From: CBDVAK01 sp965371945
GTDB lineage: Bacteria > Pseudomonadota > Gammaproteobacteria > Competibacterales > JAHEDQ01
Length of the DNA stretch: 15,822 nt
Assembly (NCBI GenBank): GCA_965371945.1
Contig: CBDVAK010000049.1
Span: forward strand, 1 to 15,822
Direction of reading: 5' to 3'
Positions 1-7,077 of the stretch are shown in pieces (the stretch's first letter is position 1; each line of letters starts with the position of its first letter). Position numbers and translations under genes: made by a program. The notes under the pieces are model-generated. The model was given only the letters and a program-made list of their open reading frames with translations, searched no databases and was not told where the DNA came from.

Positions 1-55
1 AATCTGACTCAATCAGGCTCGCCCTCGCTACGATCGCTATTCTCGGACAGCCTCC
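1..55 (-). repeat. MITE-like repeat, truncated copy at left edge
   Basis: This is the left half, in reverse orientation, of the 161-bp element found complete at 8425-8585. Its reverse complement is identical over 55 of 55 bases to 8425-8479, including the 16-bp terminal inverted repeat GGAGGCTGTCCGAGAA (here at 40-55). It stops at base 1 because the window stops, so the rest of the copy lies outside. It sits upstream of secD, in the place where yajC or its downstream spacer is usually found. Confidence 0.93.
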
Positions 56-231
56 TAGCGCGGTTTCCGGTAGGATTGCGGGTGGCTGGGATGCTGCCTC
101 GGAATCACGGACCCACCAGCCCGCATTTCTCACCCGTGTGCTGGCCCGCAGTGACCACAGACGATTTGTTTCCTGATCGACCTGGCCCGAGCGCCGGTCG
201 CAGTTTTCCAGTCAAGAGAGTTCGATAGTCG

Positions 232-2082
232 ATGTTGAACCGCTATCCGTGGTGGAAATACCTGGTTGTTGGCCTGGTCGTGCTGATCGGCGCCCTGTAC
301 GCGTTACCCAATCTGTATGGAGATGATCCGGCAATTCAGATATCGCCAGCGCGTGGCCTGCAGCTGGACGATGTGGTGTTCGGCCGGGTCCAGGCCGGGC
401 TGGCCGGTGCCGGGGTTGTGGTCAAGTCACTGGAACTGACCCCGCAACGGTTGTTGGTGCGTCTTACCGACACCGAGGCGCAGCTCAAAGCGGCTGACGT
501 GGTTGAGTCCGAACTTGGCCCTGGATACACGGTAGCGCTCAATCTTGCCACCAGCACCCCGGCGTGGCTGCGCGCAATCAACGCCCTGCCGATGTATCTG
601 GGGCTGGACCTGCGCGGCGGTGTGCACTTTCTGATGGAAGTCGATATGGATGCCGCGGTCAAGCAAGCCGAGGAAAGCGCCGCTGGTGACCTCCGCACCC
701 GGCTACGTGAACAGAAGGTCCGTTATCGCAGCATCAGCCGTGAGCCGGGAGGTGGAATCCGCGTGGTATTGCCGGAAACCATGGACCCGGATGAGGTGCG
801 CGCACTGATTCGTGCGGACTTGCCCGGTTTTACGATCACGCCGGAAGCGAATGCGTTGTTCATCACCATGGACCCCGAACAGCAGGATGAATTGCGGCGG
901 TTCGCGCTGCAGCAAAACATCACGACCTTGCGCAACCGTGTCAACGAACTCGGTGTCGCCGAGCCGGTGATCCAGCAGCAGGGCAGCAATCGCATCGTCG
1001 TACAGTTGCCCGGCGTCCAGGACACCGCGCGGGCCAAGGAGATCATTGGCGCCACCGCCACCCTGGAGTTCCGCCTGGTGGATGAAGACCGCGATGCCCA
1101 ACAGGCCGAATCCAGCGGCCGTGTACCGGCGACCTCGAAGCTCTATCATGAGCGCAATGGCGCACCGATTCTGCTCAAGCGGCGAGTCATGCTGACCGGT
1201 GACTACATTACCGATGCCGCATCCGGAATCGACCAGCAATCGGGTGGTTCGGCGGTGTTCATCACTCTCGATGGCCGTGGGGCGCGTCGATTCAGCGATG
1301 CTACCAAGGATAACATCGGCAAGTTGATGGCCGTGGTGTTCATCGAGAACAAATCCGAAACCATCAAGGTCGGAGATGAGCTGAAAAAGAGGCGGGTCAC
1401 GGTGGAAGAGGTGATCAACGTGGCGCGCATACGGGATCGCCTCAGCAAGCGCTTCCAGATCACCGGGTTGGACAGTACCAGCGAGGCCCGGGATCTGGCG
1501 TTGCTGCTGCGAGCCGGTGCCCTGGCCGCACCCGTCGATATCGTCGAAGAACGCACAGTCGGTCCCAGCCTGGGTAAGGCAAATATCGATCAGGGCTTTA
1601 TGGCGGTGGTGGTCGGATTCGTGGTGGTGCTGGTGTTCATGGCCGTATACTACCGGGTGTTCGGGTTGGTGGCGGACCTGGCACTGGCGGTCAACCTGGT
1701 AATGATCATTGCTCTGCTGTCGATGTTGCAGGCGACGCTGACCATGCCGGGTATTGCCGGTATCGTACTGACCGTCGGTATGGCGGTAGATGCTAACGTG
1801 CTGATTTTCGAGAGAATCCGTGAAGAAATCAGGGTCGGGAACACGCCCCAGGCTGCGATCCACGCCGGTTACGAGAAAGCTCTGTCCACCATTGCCGATG
1901 CCAACATCACGACCTTGATCGCCGCGGTCGTTTTGTTCGGTTTTGGCACCGGCCCGATCAAGGGTTTCGCGGTCACGCTGTCGTTGGGGATCATCACTTC
2001 CATGTTTACCGCCATCATGGGGACCCGGGCGGTCATCAACCTGATTTACGGAGGCCGGAGTGTGCAGAAGCTGGCAATCTAG
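232..2082 (+). CDS. secD: SecD, protein translocase accessory subunit
   Basis: SecD is an inner-membrane partner of SecYEG. With SecF it uses the proton gradient to pull exported proteins through on the periplasmic side. The 616-aa length matches the family (E. coli about 615). A first membrane helix spans roughly residues 9-28, followed by a large periplasmic part that begins with the conserved LGLDLRGGVHFLMEVD motif near 122-137. The C-terminal third carries five helices, with the signature AVDANVLIFERIREE; its Asp is at about residue 520, equivalent to the proton-path Asp519 of E. coli. The ATG at 232 follows an AAGAGAG ribosome site and gives the expected hydrophobic N-terminus. secF follows after 52 bp, so the two probably form one operon. 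yajC, the usual upstream neighbour, is not in the window. Confidence 0.98.
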   Translation: MLNRYPWWKYLVVGLVVLIGALYALPNLYGDDPAIQISPARGLQLDDVVFGRVQAGLAGAGVVVKSLELTPQRLLVRLTDTEAQLKAADVVESELGPGYTVALNLATSTPAWLRAINALPMYLGLDLRGGVHFLMEVDMDAAVKQAEESAAGDLRTRLREQKVRYRSISREPGGGIRVVLPETMDPDEVRALIRADLPGFTITPEANALFITMDPEQQDELRRFALQQNITTLRNRVNELGVAEPVIQQQGSNRIVVQLPGVQDTARAKEIIGATATLEFRLVDEDRDAQQAESSGRVPATSKLYHERNGAPILLKRRVMLTGDYITDAASGIDQQSGGSAVFITLDGRGARRFSDATKDNIGKLMAVVFIENKSETIKVGDELKKRRVTVEEVINVARIRDRLSKRFQITGLDSTSEARDLALLLRAGALAAPVDIVEERTVGPSLGKANIDQGFMAVVVGFVVVLVFMAVYYRVFGLVADLALAVNLVMIIALLSMLQATLTMPGIAGIVLTVGMAVDANVLIFERIREEIRVGNTPQAAIHAGYEKALSTIADANITTLIAAVVLFGFGTGPIKGFAVTLSLGIITSMFTAIMGTRAVINLIYGGRSVQKLAI

Positions 2083-2134
2083 GCGAATGGCGGAAACAAG
2101 CCTGCACACGCACGCCTATTGAACGGATACCGAC

Positions 2135-3070
2135 ATGCAAATCGTAAGACTCAACACCAACCTGGATTTCCTCGGCAAGCGCCGCATTGCGCTGATCGGC
2201 TCCACGGTGCTGCTGCTGGTGGCATTGGGGGCCGTGTTGATCCAGGGTCTCAAGCTGGGGATCGACTTCACCGGCGGGACATTGCTGGAGGTCAGTTACC
2301 CGCAGGCTGTCGATCTGGAGCCGGTCCGCGATGCACTTGCGCAGGGTGGTTTCGCCGGCGCCAAAGTACAGCACTTCGGCAGTGCCCGCGAGGTTCTGGT
2401 ACGGATCGCGCCCCAGGAAGGGATCGACAGTGCCAATATCAGCAGTCAGATTTTGAGGATCTTGCAGACTCAGGTAGGTGGTGAGGTCGTCATGCAGCGG
2501 GTGGAGTTCGTTGGCCCCCAGGTCGGCGAGGAACTGACCGAGGATGGCGGCCTGGCGGTTCTGTACGCCCTGATTGGTATTCTCATCTATGTCGCTTTTC
2601 GATTCGAATACCGGTTTGCCGCGGGTGCGGTCGCCGCCCTGGCTCATGACGTCATCATCACGGTCGGATTCTTCGCGCTGTTTCAGATCGAGTTCGATTT
2701 GACGGTGCTGGCGGCGATTCTGGCGGTTATCGGTTATTCCCTCAACGACACCATCGTGGTATTCGACCGTATCCGCGAGAATTTTCGCGTGATTCGAAAG
2801 GGCAGTACCGAAGAGGTCATGAATCGTTCCATCAATCAGACCCTGTCGCGCACTTTGATCACCTCGCTGACCACCTTGCTGGTACTGGTCGCGTTGTTGA
2901 TCCTGGGCGGCGAGATCATTCGCGGTTTTGCGATAGCCTTGATCGTCGGCGTGGTGATCGGTACCTACTCTTCGATATTCGTGGCCAGCACCACCACGCT
3001 CGCGCTAGGCGTGAATCGTGCCGATCTGCTGCCAAAGAAAGAAGAGAAGGCGGCCGACCCGACGCCGTGA
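2135..3070 (+). CDS. secF: SecF, protein translocase accessory subunit
   Basis: SecF is the second half of the SecDF proton-driven export motor in the inner membrane. The 311-aa protein has a first helix at about 18-37, then the conserved GIDFTGGTLLEV at 42-53 opening the periplasmic domain, then a five-helix RND-like bundle from about 140. The signature YSLNDTIVVFDRIREN spans 201-216, with Asp205 and Asp211 in the positions associated with proton transfer. The C-terminus is a short charged tail (KKEEK). The ATG at 2135 starts the typical MQIVRLNTNLDFLGKR leader, but its ribosome site is weak. It ends 34 bp before the convergent suhB stop, and no clear terminator lies between them. Confidence 0.98.
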   Translation: MQIVRLNTNLDFLGKRRIALIGSTVLLLVALGAVLIQGLKLGIDFTGGTLLEVSYPQAVDLEPVRDALAQGGFAGAKVQHFGSAREVLVRIAPQEGIDSANISSQILRILQTQVGGEVVMQRVEFVGPQVGEELTEDGGLAVLYALIGILIYVAFRFEYRFAAGAVAALAHDVIITVGFFALFQIEFDLTVLAAILAVIGYSLNDTIVVFDRIRENFRVIRKGSTEEVMNRSINQTLSRTLITSLTTLLVLVALLILGGEIIRGFAIALIVGVVIGTYSSIFVASTTTLALGVNRADLLPKKEEKAADPTP

Positions 3071-3104
3071 CCGGATCGTGGTCGGGGGGCAGGACCCGCG
3101 GATC

Positions 3105-3902
3105 TCAGCGTCTGAGAGCCGCGGGCAGGCAGGGACGGATGGCCTGGACTATGGCCTTGAACGCCTTCGGTGTACCCGCCACGATGTTGCCGGTTTTCAG
3201 GTACTCGTGACCGCCACCAAAATCGCCCACCAGTCCACCGGCCTCTTGTATCAGCAGGGCGCCGGCGGCCATATCCCACTCTGACAGGCCGATTTCCCAG
3301 AAACCGTCGACGCGACCCGCGGCGACATAGGCGAGATCCAGGGCCGCCGACCCGGGTCGGCGTATGTCCGCGCATACGGTGGCCAGCACTCGAAATGTAT
3401 CCAGATAGCTGTCAAGAAACTCGGGGTTCTTGAAAGGAAATCCGGTCGCCAGCAGGGCGTCTTCCAGACCCGGTCGGCCGCTGACCCGGATGCGCCGGTC
3501 ATTGAGCAGTGCGCCGTCACCCCGTGAAGCGGTGAACATCTCCTCGCGCAGGGGATCATAGATCAGTCCGGATTCCAGTCGACCCCGATGGCGGAAAGCG
3601 ATCGACACCGAAAATTGCGGAAAGCCGTGCAGATAGTTGGTGGTACCGTCCAGCGGATCGATAATCCACTGGTTCTCGGCATTGCCGTGGGTACCGCTTT
3701 CTTCGGCGATGAAACCGTGCTCCGGATAGGTCTGGCGAATGATCCTGATGATCTCCGCTTCGGCCTTTTGGTCCACGTCGCTGACGAAGTCCTTGTCCCC
3801 CTTGGTGGTGACTTTGACGCGGTCCAGGCGGTCGATGTTGCGGAGCATGATCCGACCGGCGGCGCGCGCCGCGCGGGTGGCTATATTGATGGTCGGGTGC
3901 AT
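3105..3902 (-). CDS. suhB: Inositol-1-monophosphatase family protein SuhB
   Basis: This is a Mg2+-dependent inositol monophosphatase of 265 aa (E. coli SuhB about 267). In enterics SuhB also works as an RNA polymerase/Nus factor partner in rRNA antitermination; that role here is inference from homology. All metal-site motifs are present: the Glu pair in EES at 67-69, WIIDPLDGTTNY at 79-90 (Asp82 and Asp85 binding metal), and LSEWDMAAGALLIQEAGG at 206-223 with Asp210. The N-terminus MHPTINIATRAARAAG is characteristic of the bacterial SuhB group and fixes the start. It is convergent with secF and divergent from trmJ, with only about 100 bp shared upstream, where I see no convincing promoter. 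Confidence 0.97.
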   Translation of the reverse strand: MHPTINIATRAARAAGRIMLRNIDRLDRVKVTTKGDKDFVSDVDQKAEAEIIRIIRQTYPEHGFIAEESGTHGNAENQWIIDPLDGTTNYLHGFPQFSVSIAFRHRGRLESGLIYDPLREEMFTASRGDGALLNDRRIRVSGRPGLEDALLATGFPFKNPEFLDSYLDTFRVLATVCADIRRPGSAALDLAYVAAGRVDGFWEIGLSEWDMAAGALLIQEAGGLVGDFGGGHEYLKTGNIVAGTPKAFKAIVQAIRPCLPAALRR

Positions 3903-4003
3903 CGGCCTGGTCGCATCTGGCTGGGCAGGCGCGCGATTCTAGCAGACTGTGTGAGAAGCTGTCGTCATTGCCCGCAAGCAACGGATCTTCAGGAGACCTT
4001 TGC

Positions 4004-4726
4004 ATGAACGATGTGCGCATCGTGCTGGTTGAAACCAGCCACCCCGGTAACATCGGCGCAGTGGCCAGAGCCATGAAAACCATGGGTTTGACTCAACTTC
4101 GGCTGGTGCGGCCGCGGTGTGCTATCGACGCCGAGGCCGCCGCGCGGGCGTCGGGAGCGGGGGATATACTGACTGCCGCCCAGTACTATGATGACCTCGA
4201 CAGCGCCTCGCAGGACTGCGCGCTGGTGATCGGTGCCTCGGCCCGGTTGCGCAGTCTGCCGTGGCCGGTTTCGAATCCGCGCCAGTGTGTCGAGCGAATC
4301 GTGGGGCTGCCGGCGGGCTGCCGGGTAGCAGCGGTGTTTGGGCGGGAAAGATCGGGTCTGAGCAATCGTGAACTGGAGCGTTGCGGCCTGCTCATGCACA
4401 TCCCGACCAGTGCCCGCTTCAGTTCGCTGAACATTGCTGCCGCGGTGCAGGTGTTCGCCTATGAGTTGCGCATGGGTTTTTGTGAACAAACACTGCCGCC
4501 GGCAAGAAAGGATGCGCCAGCCAGCGCGGGTGACGTGGCGAGATTCTACGAGCATCTGCAGCAGGTCATGACGGAGACCGGTTTTCTCGACGCCGACAAC
4601 CCGCGTCAGGTCATGCGGCGCCTCAAGCGTTTGTTCGTTCGGGCGGAGCTGGAAACCGTGGAAGTCAACATTCTGCGTGGAATTCTTACCGCGGTGCAGA
4701 GTTCCATGGCCCGGCGCTCATCCTGA
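4004..4726 (+). CDS. trmJ: tRNA (Cm32/Um32) 2'-O-methyltransferase TrmJ
   Basis: TrmJ is a SPOUT-class methyltransferase that 2'-O-methylates position 32 of the tRNA anticodon loop with S-adenosylmethionine. The 240-aa protein (E. coli 246) has the N-terminal VRIVLVETSHPGNIGAVARAMKTMGL block with the conserved Arg at 22. The trefoil-knot SAM motifs follow: AAVFGRERSGLSNRELERC at about 109-127 and IPTSARFSSLNIAAAVQVFAYELR at 133-156. A helical extension of about 80 residues forms the C-terminus. ATG 4004 is chosen because AGGAG lies 8 nt upstream and because the family begins at this motif; an in-frame start at 3968 would add 12 unrelated residues. It is followed by the hairpin at 4753-4791. 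Confidence 0.96.
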   Translation: MNDVRIVLVETSHPGNIGAVARAMKTMGLTQLRLVRPRCAIDAEAAARASGAGDILTAAQYYDDLDSASQDCALVIGASARLRSLPWPVSNPRQCVERIVGLPAGCRVAAVFGRERSGLSNRELERCGLLMHIPTSARFSSLNIAAAVQVFAYELRMGFCEQTLPPARKDAPASAGDVARFYEHLQQVMTETGFLDADNPRQVMRRLKRLFVRAELETVEVNILRGILTAVQSSMARRSS

Positions 4727-4752
4727 GGGTTCCCGGGAAGCATGACCGTGGT

Positions 4753-4791
4753 GACTCCGGGACCGGGCAGGCCCTGCCCGGTCCCGGAGTC
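4753..4791 (+). terminator. Strong hairpin after trmJ
   Basis: The sequence has two perfectly complementary 18-nt arms, 4753-4770 and 4774-4791, around a 3-nt loop GCC. It starts 26 bp after the trmJ stop and about 40 bp before the cysE promoter. The stem is very GC-rich and would fold stably in RNA. No T-run follows it, so it is not a classical Rho-independent terminator. It may block transcription from trmJ into cysE with help, protect the trmJ mRNA 3' end, or belong to a dispersed palindrome family. Confidence 0.6.
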
Positions 4792-4811
4792 GCGGTTGGT
4801 CCATCACTGTT

Positions 4812-4838
4812 TTGCAACAGCATCCTGAAGTGTATAAT
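4812..4838 (+). promoter_or_regulatory. Candidate sigma-70 promoter of cysE
   Basis: A perfect -10 hexamer TATAAT lies at 4833-4838, 49 bp before the cysE ATG. The best -35 is TTGCAA at 4812-4817, but the 15-nt spacer is short and the match imperfect. The -10 is convincing; the -35 is weak, which would fit a promoter under activator or repressor control. The IscR-like box at 4837-4861 begins on the -10 and covers the probable transcription start. Confidence 0.6.
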
Positions 4839-4861
4839 TGTTTACTGATTAACTTGGGTAT
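4837..4861 (+). promoter_or_regulatory. Candidate type-1 IscR operator upstream of cysE
   Basis: The 25-bp sequence runs ATTG, TTTACTGATTAACTT, GGGTAT. Compared with the type-1 IscR consensus as I remember it (ATASYYGACTRWWWYAGTCRRSTAT), I count 20 of 25 positions matching, including TACT near the left side and GGGTAT at the right. It overlaps the last two bases of the -10 box and covers the expected start site, where a bound [2Fe-2S]-IscR would repress. This is a hand match and not a matrix score. Confidence 0.5.
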
Positions 4862-4887
4862 TTCACACCGGAACACTGGATCACGAT

Positions 4888-5700
4888 ATGTTTGACAGGC
4901 TGCGTGAAGACATCAACTGCGTGTTCGAGCGCGACCCCGCGGCTCGCAACACGCTCGAGATTCTAACTACCAGCCCGGGCCTGTATGCGATTTTCTTTCA
5001 CCGCCTCAACCACAGGCTTTGGAAACTCGGCCTGAAGTGGCTGGCCAGGGTCATATCCACGCTGTCACGCTGGCTCACGGGCATCGAGATTCATCCTGGT
5101 GCGGTCATTGGTCAGCGCTTTTTCATCGATCATGGTATGGGTGTGGTGATCGGTGAAACCGCCGAAGTCGGCGATGACTGCACGCTCTATCACGGCGTGA
5201 CACTGGGCGGCACCAGTTGGCAGAAAGGTAAACGCCACCCCACCCTGCACAACAACGTGGTGGTCGGAGCCGGTGCCAAGATACTCGGCCCGATCACGGT
5301 CTCGGAGGGGGCGCGTATTGGCTCGAACTCGGTGGTGCTGAAGGACGTGCCACCGAATTCCACGGTGGTGGGGGTGCCGGGCAGGGTGGTCAAGCGGCAG
5401 ACTACGGATACCGAGCAACGGCGTCAGCAGATTGCCAGCAAAATGGGCTTTGATGCCTACGGCACCACTCCCGACATGCCCGATCCAGTGGCGCATGCGA
5501 TCAATCTGATGCTCGATCACATCCATGTGCTGGATGCCCAGGTCGACTCGTTGTCGCGTACCGTTGAGCAGCTTGGCGGCAGCATAGGTGCGGCGGAACG
5601 GCCCGAATTGACGGAGTGCGAGATCGAGTCCGCGGGCGGCGACGACGGTGCTGCGGATCTCGACGGGTCGCGGCTGCGGACGGATCGCGACCGGAAATGA
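4888..5700 (+). CDS. cysE: Serine O-acetyltransferase CysE
   Basis: CysE acetylates serine with acetyl-CoA, the committed step of cysteine synthesis in the cytoplasm. The protein has 270 aa. A short helical N-terminal part (1-65) is followed by a left-handed beta-helix of hexapeptide repeats from about 66 to 168. The catalytic-region motifs IDHGMGVVIGETAEVGDDCTLYHGVTLGGT lie at 80-109, with His82 and His102, and the acetyl-CoA edge VVGVPGRVVKR at 160-170. The short N-terminal domain places it with the isc-linked CysE group rather than E. coli-type CysE. The last 40 residues are acidic then Arg-rich, low in complexity and not part of the fold. As the gene before iscS it would supply cysteine, the sulfur source. 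Its promoter overlaps an IscR-like box. Confidence 0.96.
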   Translation: MFDRLREDINCVFERDPAARNTLEILTTSPGLYAIFFHRLNHRLWKLGLKWLARVISTLSRWLTGIEIHPGAVIGQRFFIDHGMGVVIGETAEVGDDCTLYHGVTLGGTSWQKGKRHPTLHNNVVVGAGAKILGPITVSEGARIGSNSVVLKDVPPNSTVVGVPGRVVKRQTTDTEQRRQQIASKMGFDAYGTTPDMPDPVAHAINLMLDHIHVLDAQVDSLSRTVEQLGGSIGAAERPELTECEIESAGGDDGAADLDGSRLRTDRDRK

Positions 5701-5714
5701 ATTCCGCGCAGAAA

Positions 5715-5745
5715 ATAGTTGACTAAATTAGTATGGATTAGGTAT
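5715..5745 (+). promoter_or_regulatory. Candidate type-1 IscR operator upstream of iscS
   Basis: The left part ATAGTTGACTAAATTAGT (5715-5732) matches the remembered type-1 IscR consensus at all 18 of its first positions. The right half is degraded at the expected distance; a GGTAT like the usual right end appears at 5741-5745, six bases too far out. Two near-copies, ATTAGTAT (5727-5734) and ATTAGGTAT (5737-5745), lie side by side, which suggests a small internal duplication. The box covers the -35 and reaches the -10 of the iscS promoter. No iscR gene lies between it and iscS. Confidence 0.65.
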
Positions 5746-5748
5746 AAA
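5719..5748 (+). promoter_or_regulatory. Sigma-70 promoter of the isc operon
   Basis: The -35 is TTGACT (5719-5724) and the -10 is TATAAA (5743-5748), separated by 18 bp; each hexamer differs from consensus by one base. Transcription would begin near 5755, leaving a leader of about 44 nt before iscS. That leader contains a small 5-bp hairpin, GGAGC (5769-5773) pairing with GCTCC (5778-5782). The promoter overlaps the IscR-like box, so repression by holo-IscR is the expected control. Confidence 0.75.
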
Positions 5749-5798
5749 CTCGGTGCATGACTGGGCTCGGAGCGCTTGCTCCCGGACTTGGAGGAAAT

Positions 5799-7013
5799 AT
5801 GAAACTGCCGATCTATCTGGACTATGCCGCGACCACTCCGGTCGATCCCCGTGTAGCCGAAAAAATGATGGCCTGCCTGACACCGGAAGGTGTATTTGGC
5901 AACCCGGCGTCGCGTTCTCATTCGTTTGGATGGGCGGCCGACGAGTTGGTGGCGCAGGCTCGTGAACAGGTCGCGGCGCTGATCGGCGCCAACAGCAAGG
6001 AGATCGTGTGGACCTCCGGAGCCACGGAATCGGACAATCTGGCGATCAAGGGTGCGGCACATTTCTATCGGCGCAAGGGGCGCCATCTCATCACCGTCAA
6101 AACCGAACACAAAGCCGTGTTGGACACTTGTCGCCAGCTCGAACGCGAAGGGTTTGAAGTCACCTATCTGGAACCCGAGCCCAGTGGACTGCTCGACCTG
6201 GGAAAGCTCGAGGCCGCCATGCGTGATGACACCACCGTCGTGTCGGTGATGCATGTCAACAACGAGATCGGGGTGATACAGGATATCGCCGCGATCGGTG
6301 AAATCACCCGGGCCCGCGGCATCGTGTTGCACGTTGATGCGGCCCAGTCGGCAGGCAAGGTACCCATCGACCTCGACAGCCTGAATGTCGACTTGATGAG
6401 CCTCTCGGCGCACAAGATCTACGGCCCCAAGGGTATGGGTGCCCTGTACGTGCGTCGCAAGCCCCGGGTACGGATCGAGGCCCAGATGCACGGTGGCGGT
6501 CACGAGCGGGGTATGCGCTCCGGAACGCTCCCAACCCACCAGATCGTCGGTATGGGAGAGGCTTTCCGGATTGCCGCGGTGGAACTCGGCGGTGAGAGCG
6601 AGCGTATCCGCATGCTCAGGAACCGTCTCTGGGAGGGTCTTGCCGATCTCGAAGAGAGCTACCTCAACGGCAATCCCGAACAGTCGGTGCCAGGTCTGCT
6701 CAATATCAGTTTCAACTTCGTCGAAGGCGAGTCACTGATCATGGCGCTCAAGGATATCGCGGTGTCATCGGGTTCCGCCTGTACCTCCGCAAGCTTGGAG
6801 CCGTCATACGTATTGCGGGCGCTGGGACGCAACGACGAGCTGGCGCACAGCTCGATCCGGTTCAGTATCGGTCGATTCACGACCGAGCAGGAAATCGACT
6901 ATACGGTGAATCTGGTACGAGGCGCCGTGGAGAGGCTCCGGGAGCTTTCGCCGTTGTGGGAGATGTACCAGGAAGGCGTGGATCTCGACAAAGTGGAGTG
7001 GGCGGCTCATTAG
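5799..7013 (+). CDS. iscS: Cysteine desulfurase IscS
   Basis: IscS is a PLP enzyme that turns cysteine into alanine and a protein-bound persulfide, giving sulfur to IscU and to tRNA thiolation. The 404-aa length equals E. coli IscS and key residues fall at the same numbers: His104 in KTEHK, the PLP Lys206 in SLSAHKIYG, and the catalytic Cys328 in SSGSACTSASLEPSYVLRALG. The ATG at 5799 is preceded by GGAGG at close range and gives the standard MKLPIYLDYAATTPVDPRV. An in-frame ATG at 5757 would sit almost on the predicted transcription start and is rejected. It is the first gene of the operon here; the usual preceding iscR is missing. Confidence 0.98.
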   Translation: MKLPIYLDYAATTPVDPRVAEKMMACLTPEGVFGNPASRSHSFGWAADELVAQAREQVAALIGANSKEIVWTSGATESDNLAIKGAAHFYRRKGRHLITVKTEHKAVLDTCRQLEREGFEVTYLEPEPSGLLDLGKLEAAMRDDTTVVSVMHVNNEIGVIQDIAAIGEITRARGIVLHVDAAQSAGKVPIDLDSLNVDLMSLSAHKIYGPKGMGALYVRRKPRVRIEAQMHGGGHERGMRSGTLPTHQIVGMGEAFRIAAVELGGESERIRMLRNRLWEGLADLEESYLNGNPEQSVPGLLNISFNFVEGESLIMALKDIAVSSGSACTSASLEPSYVLRALGRNDELAHSSIRFSIGRFTTEQEIDYTVNLVRGAVERLRELSPLWEMYQEGVDLDKVEWAAH

Positions 7014-7077
7014 CATTGAGCACATTGGCTGTTACAGGTGAGCGTTACGGCGCCGCGCCGACCAATTGGAGACTGAC

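Noticed and set aside
703..2109. A 468-codon open frame on the minus strand
   Set aside because: It lies entirely antisense to secD, encodes a His/Gln/Asp-rich sequence without any family motif, and is a typical shadow in GC-rich DNA.
5757..5798. An upstream in-frame ATG giving IscS 14 more residues
   Set aside because: It sits at about the predicted transcription start without a ribosome site, while ATG 5799 has GGAGG and gives the exact family length of 404 aa.
5517..6539. A 340-codon minus-strand open frame crossing the cysE-iscS gap
   Set aside because: It is antisense to both genes and to their promoter, and its translation has no conserved motif. I also considered whether it or the gap might hide an iscR remnant; no MRLTTKGRYAV-like sequence or CxxxxxCxxxxxxC pattern is present.
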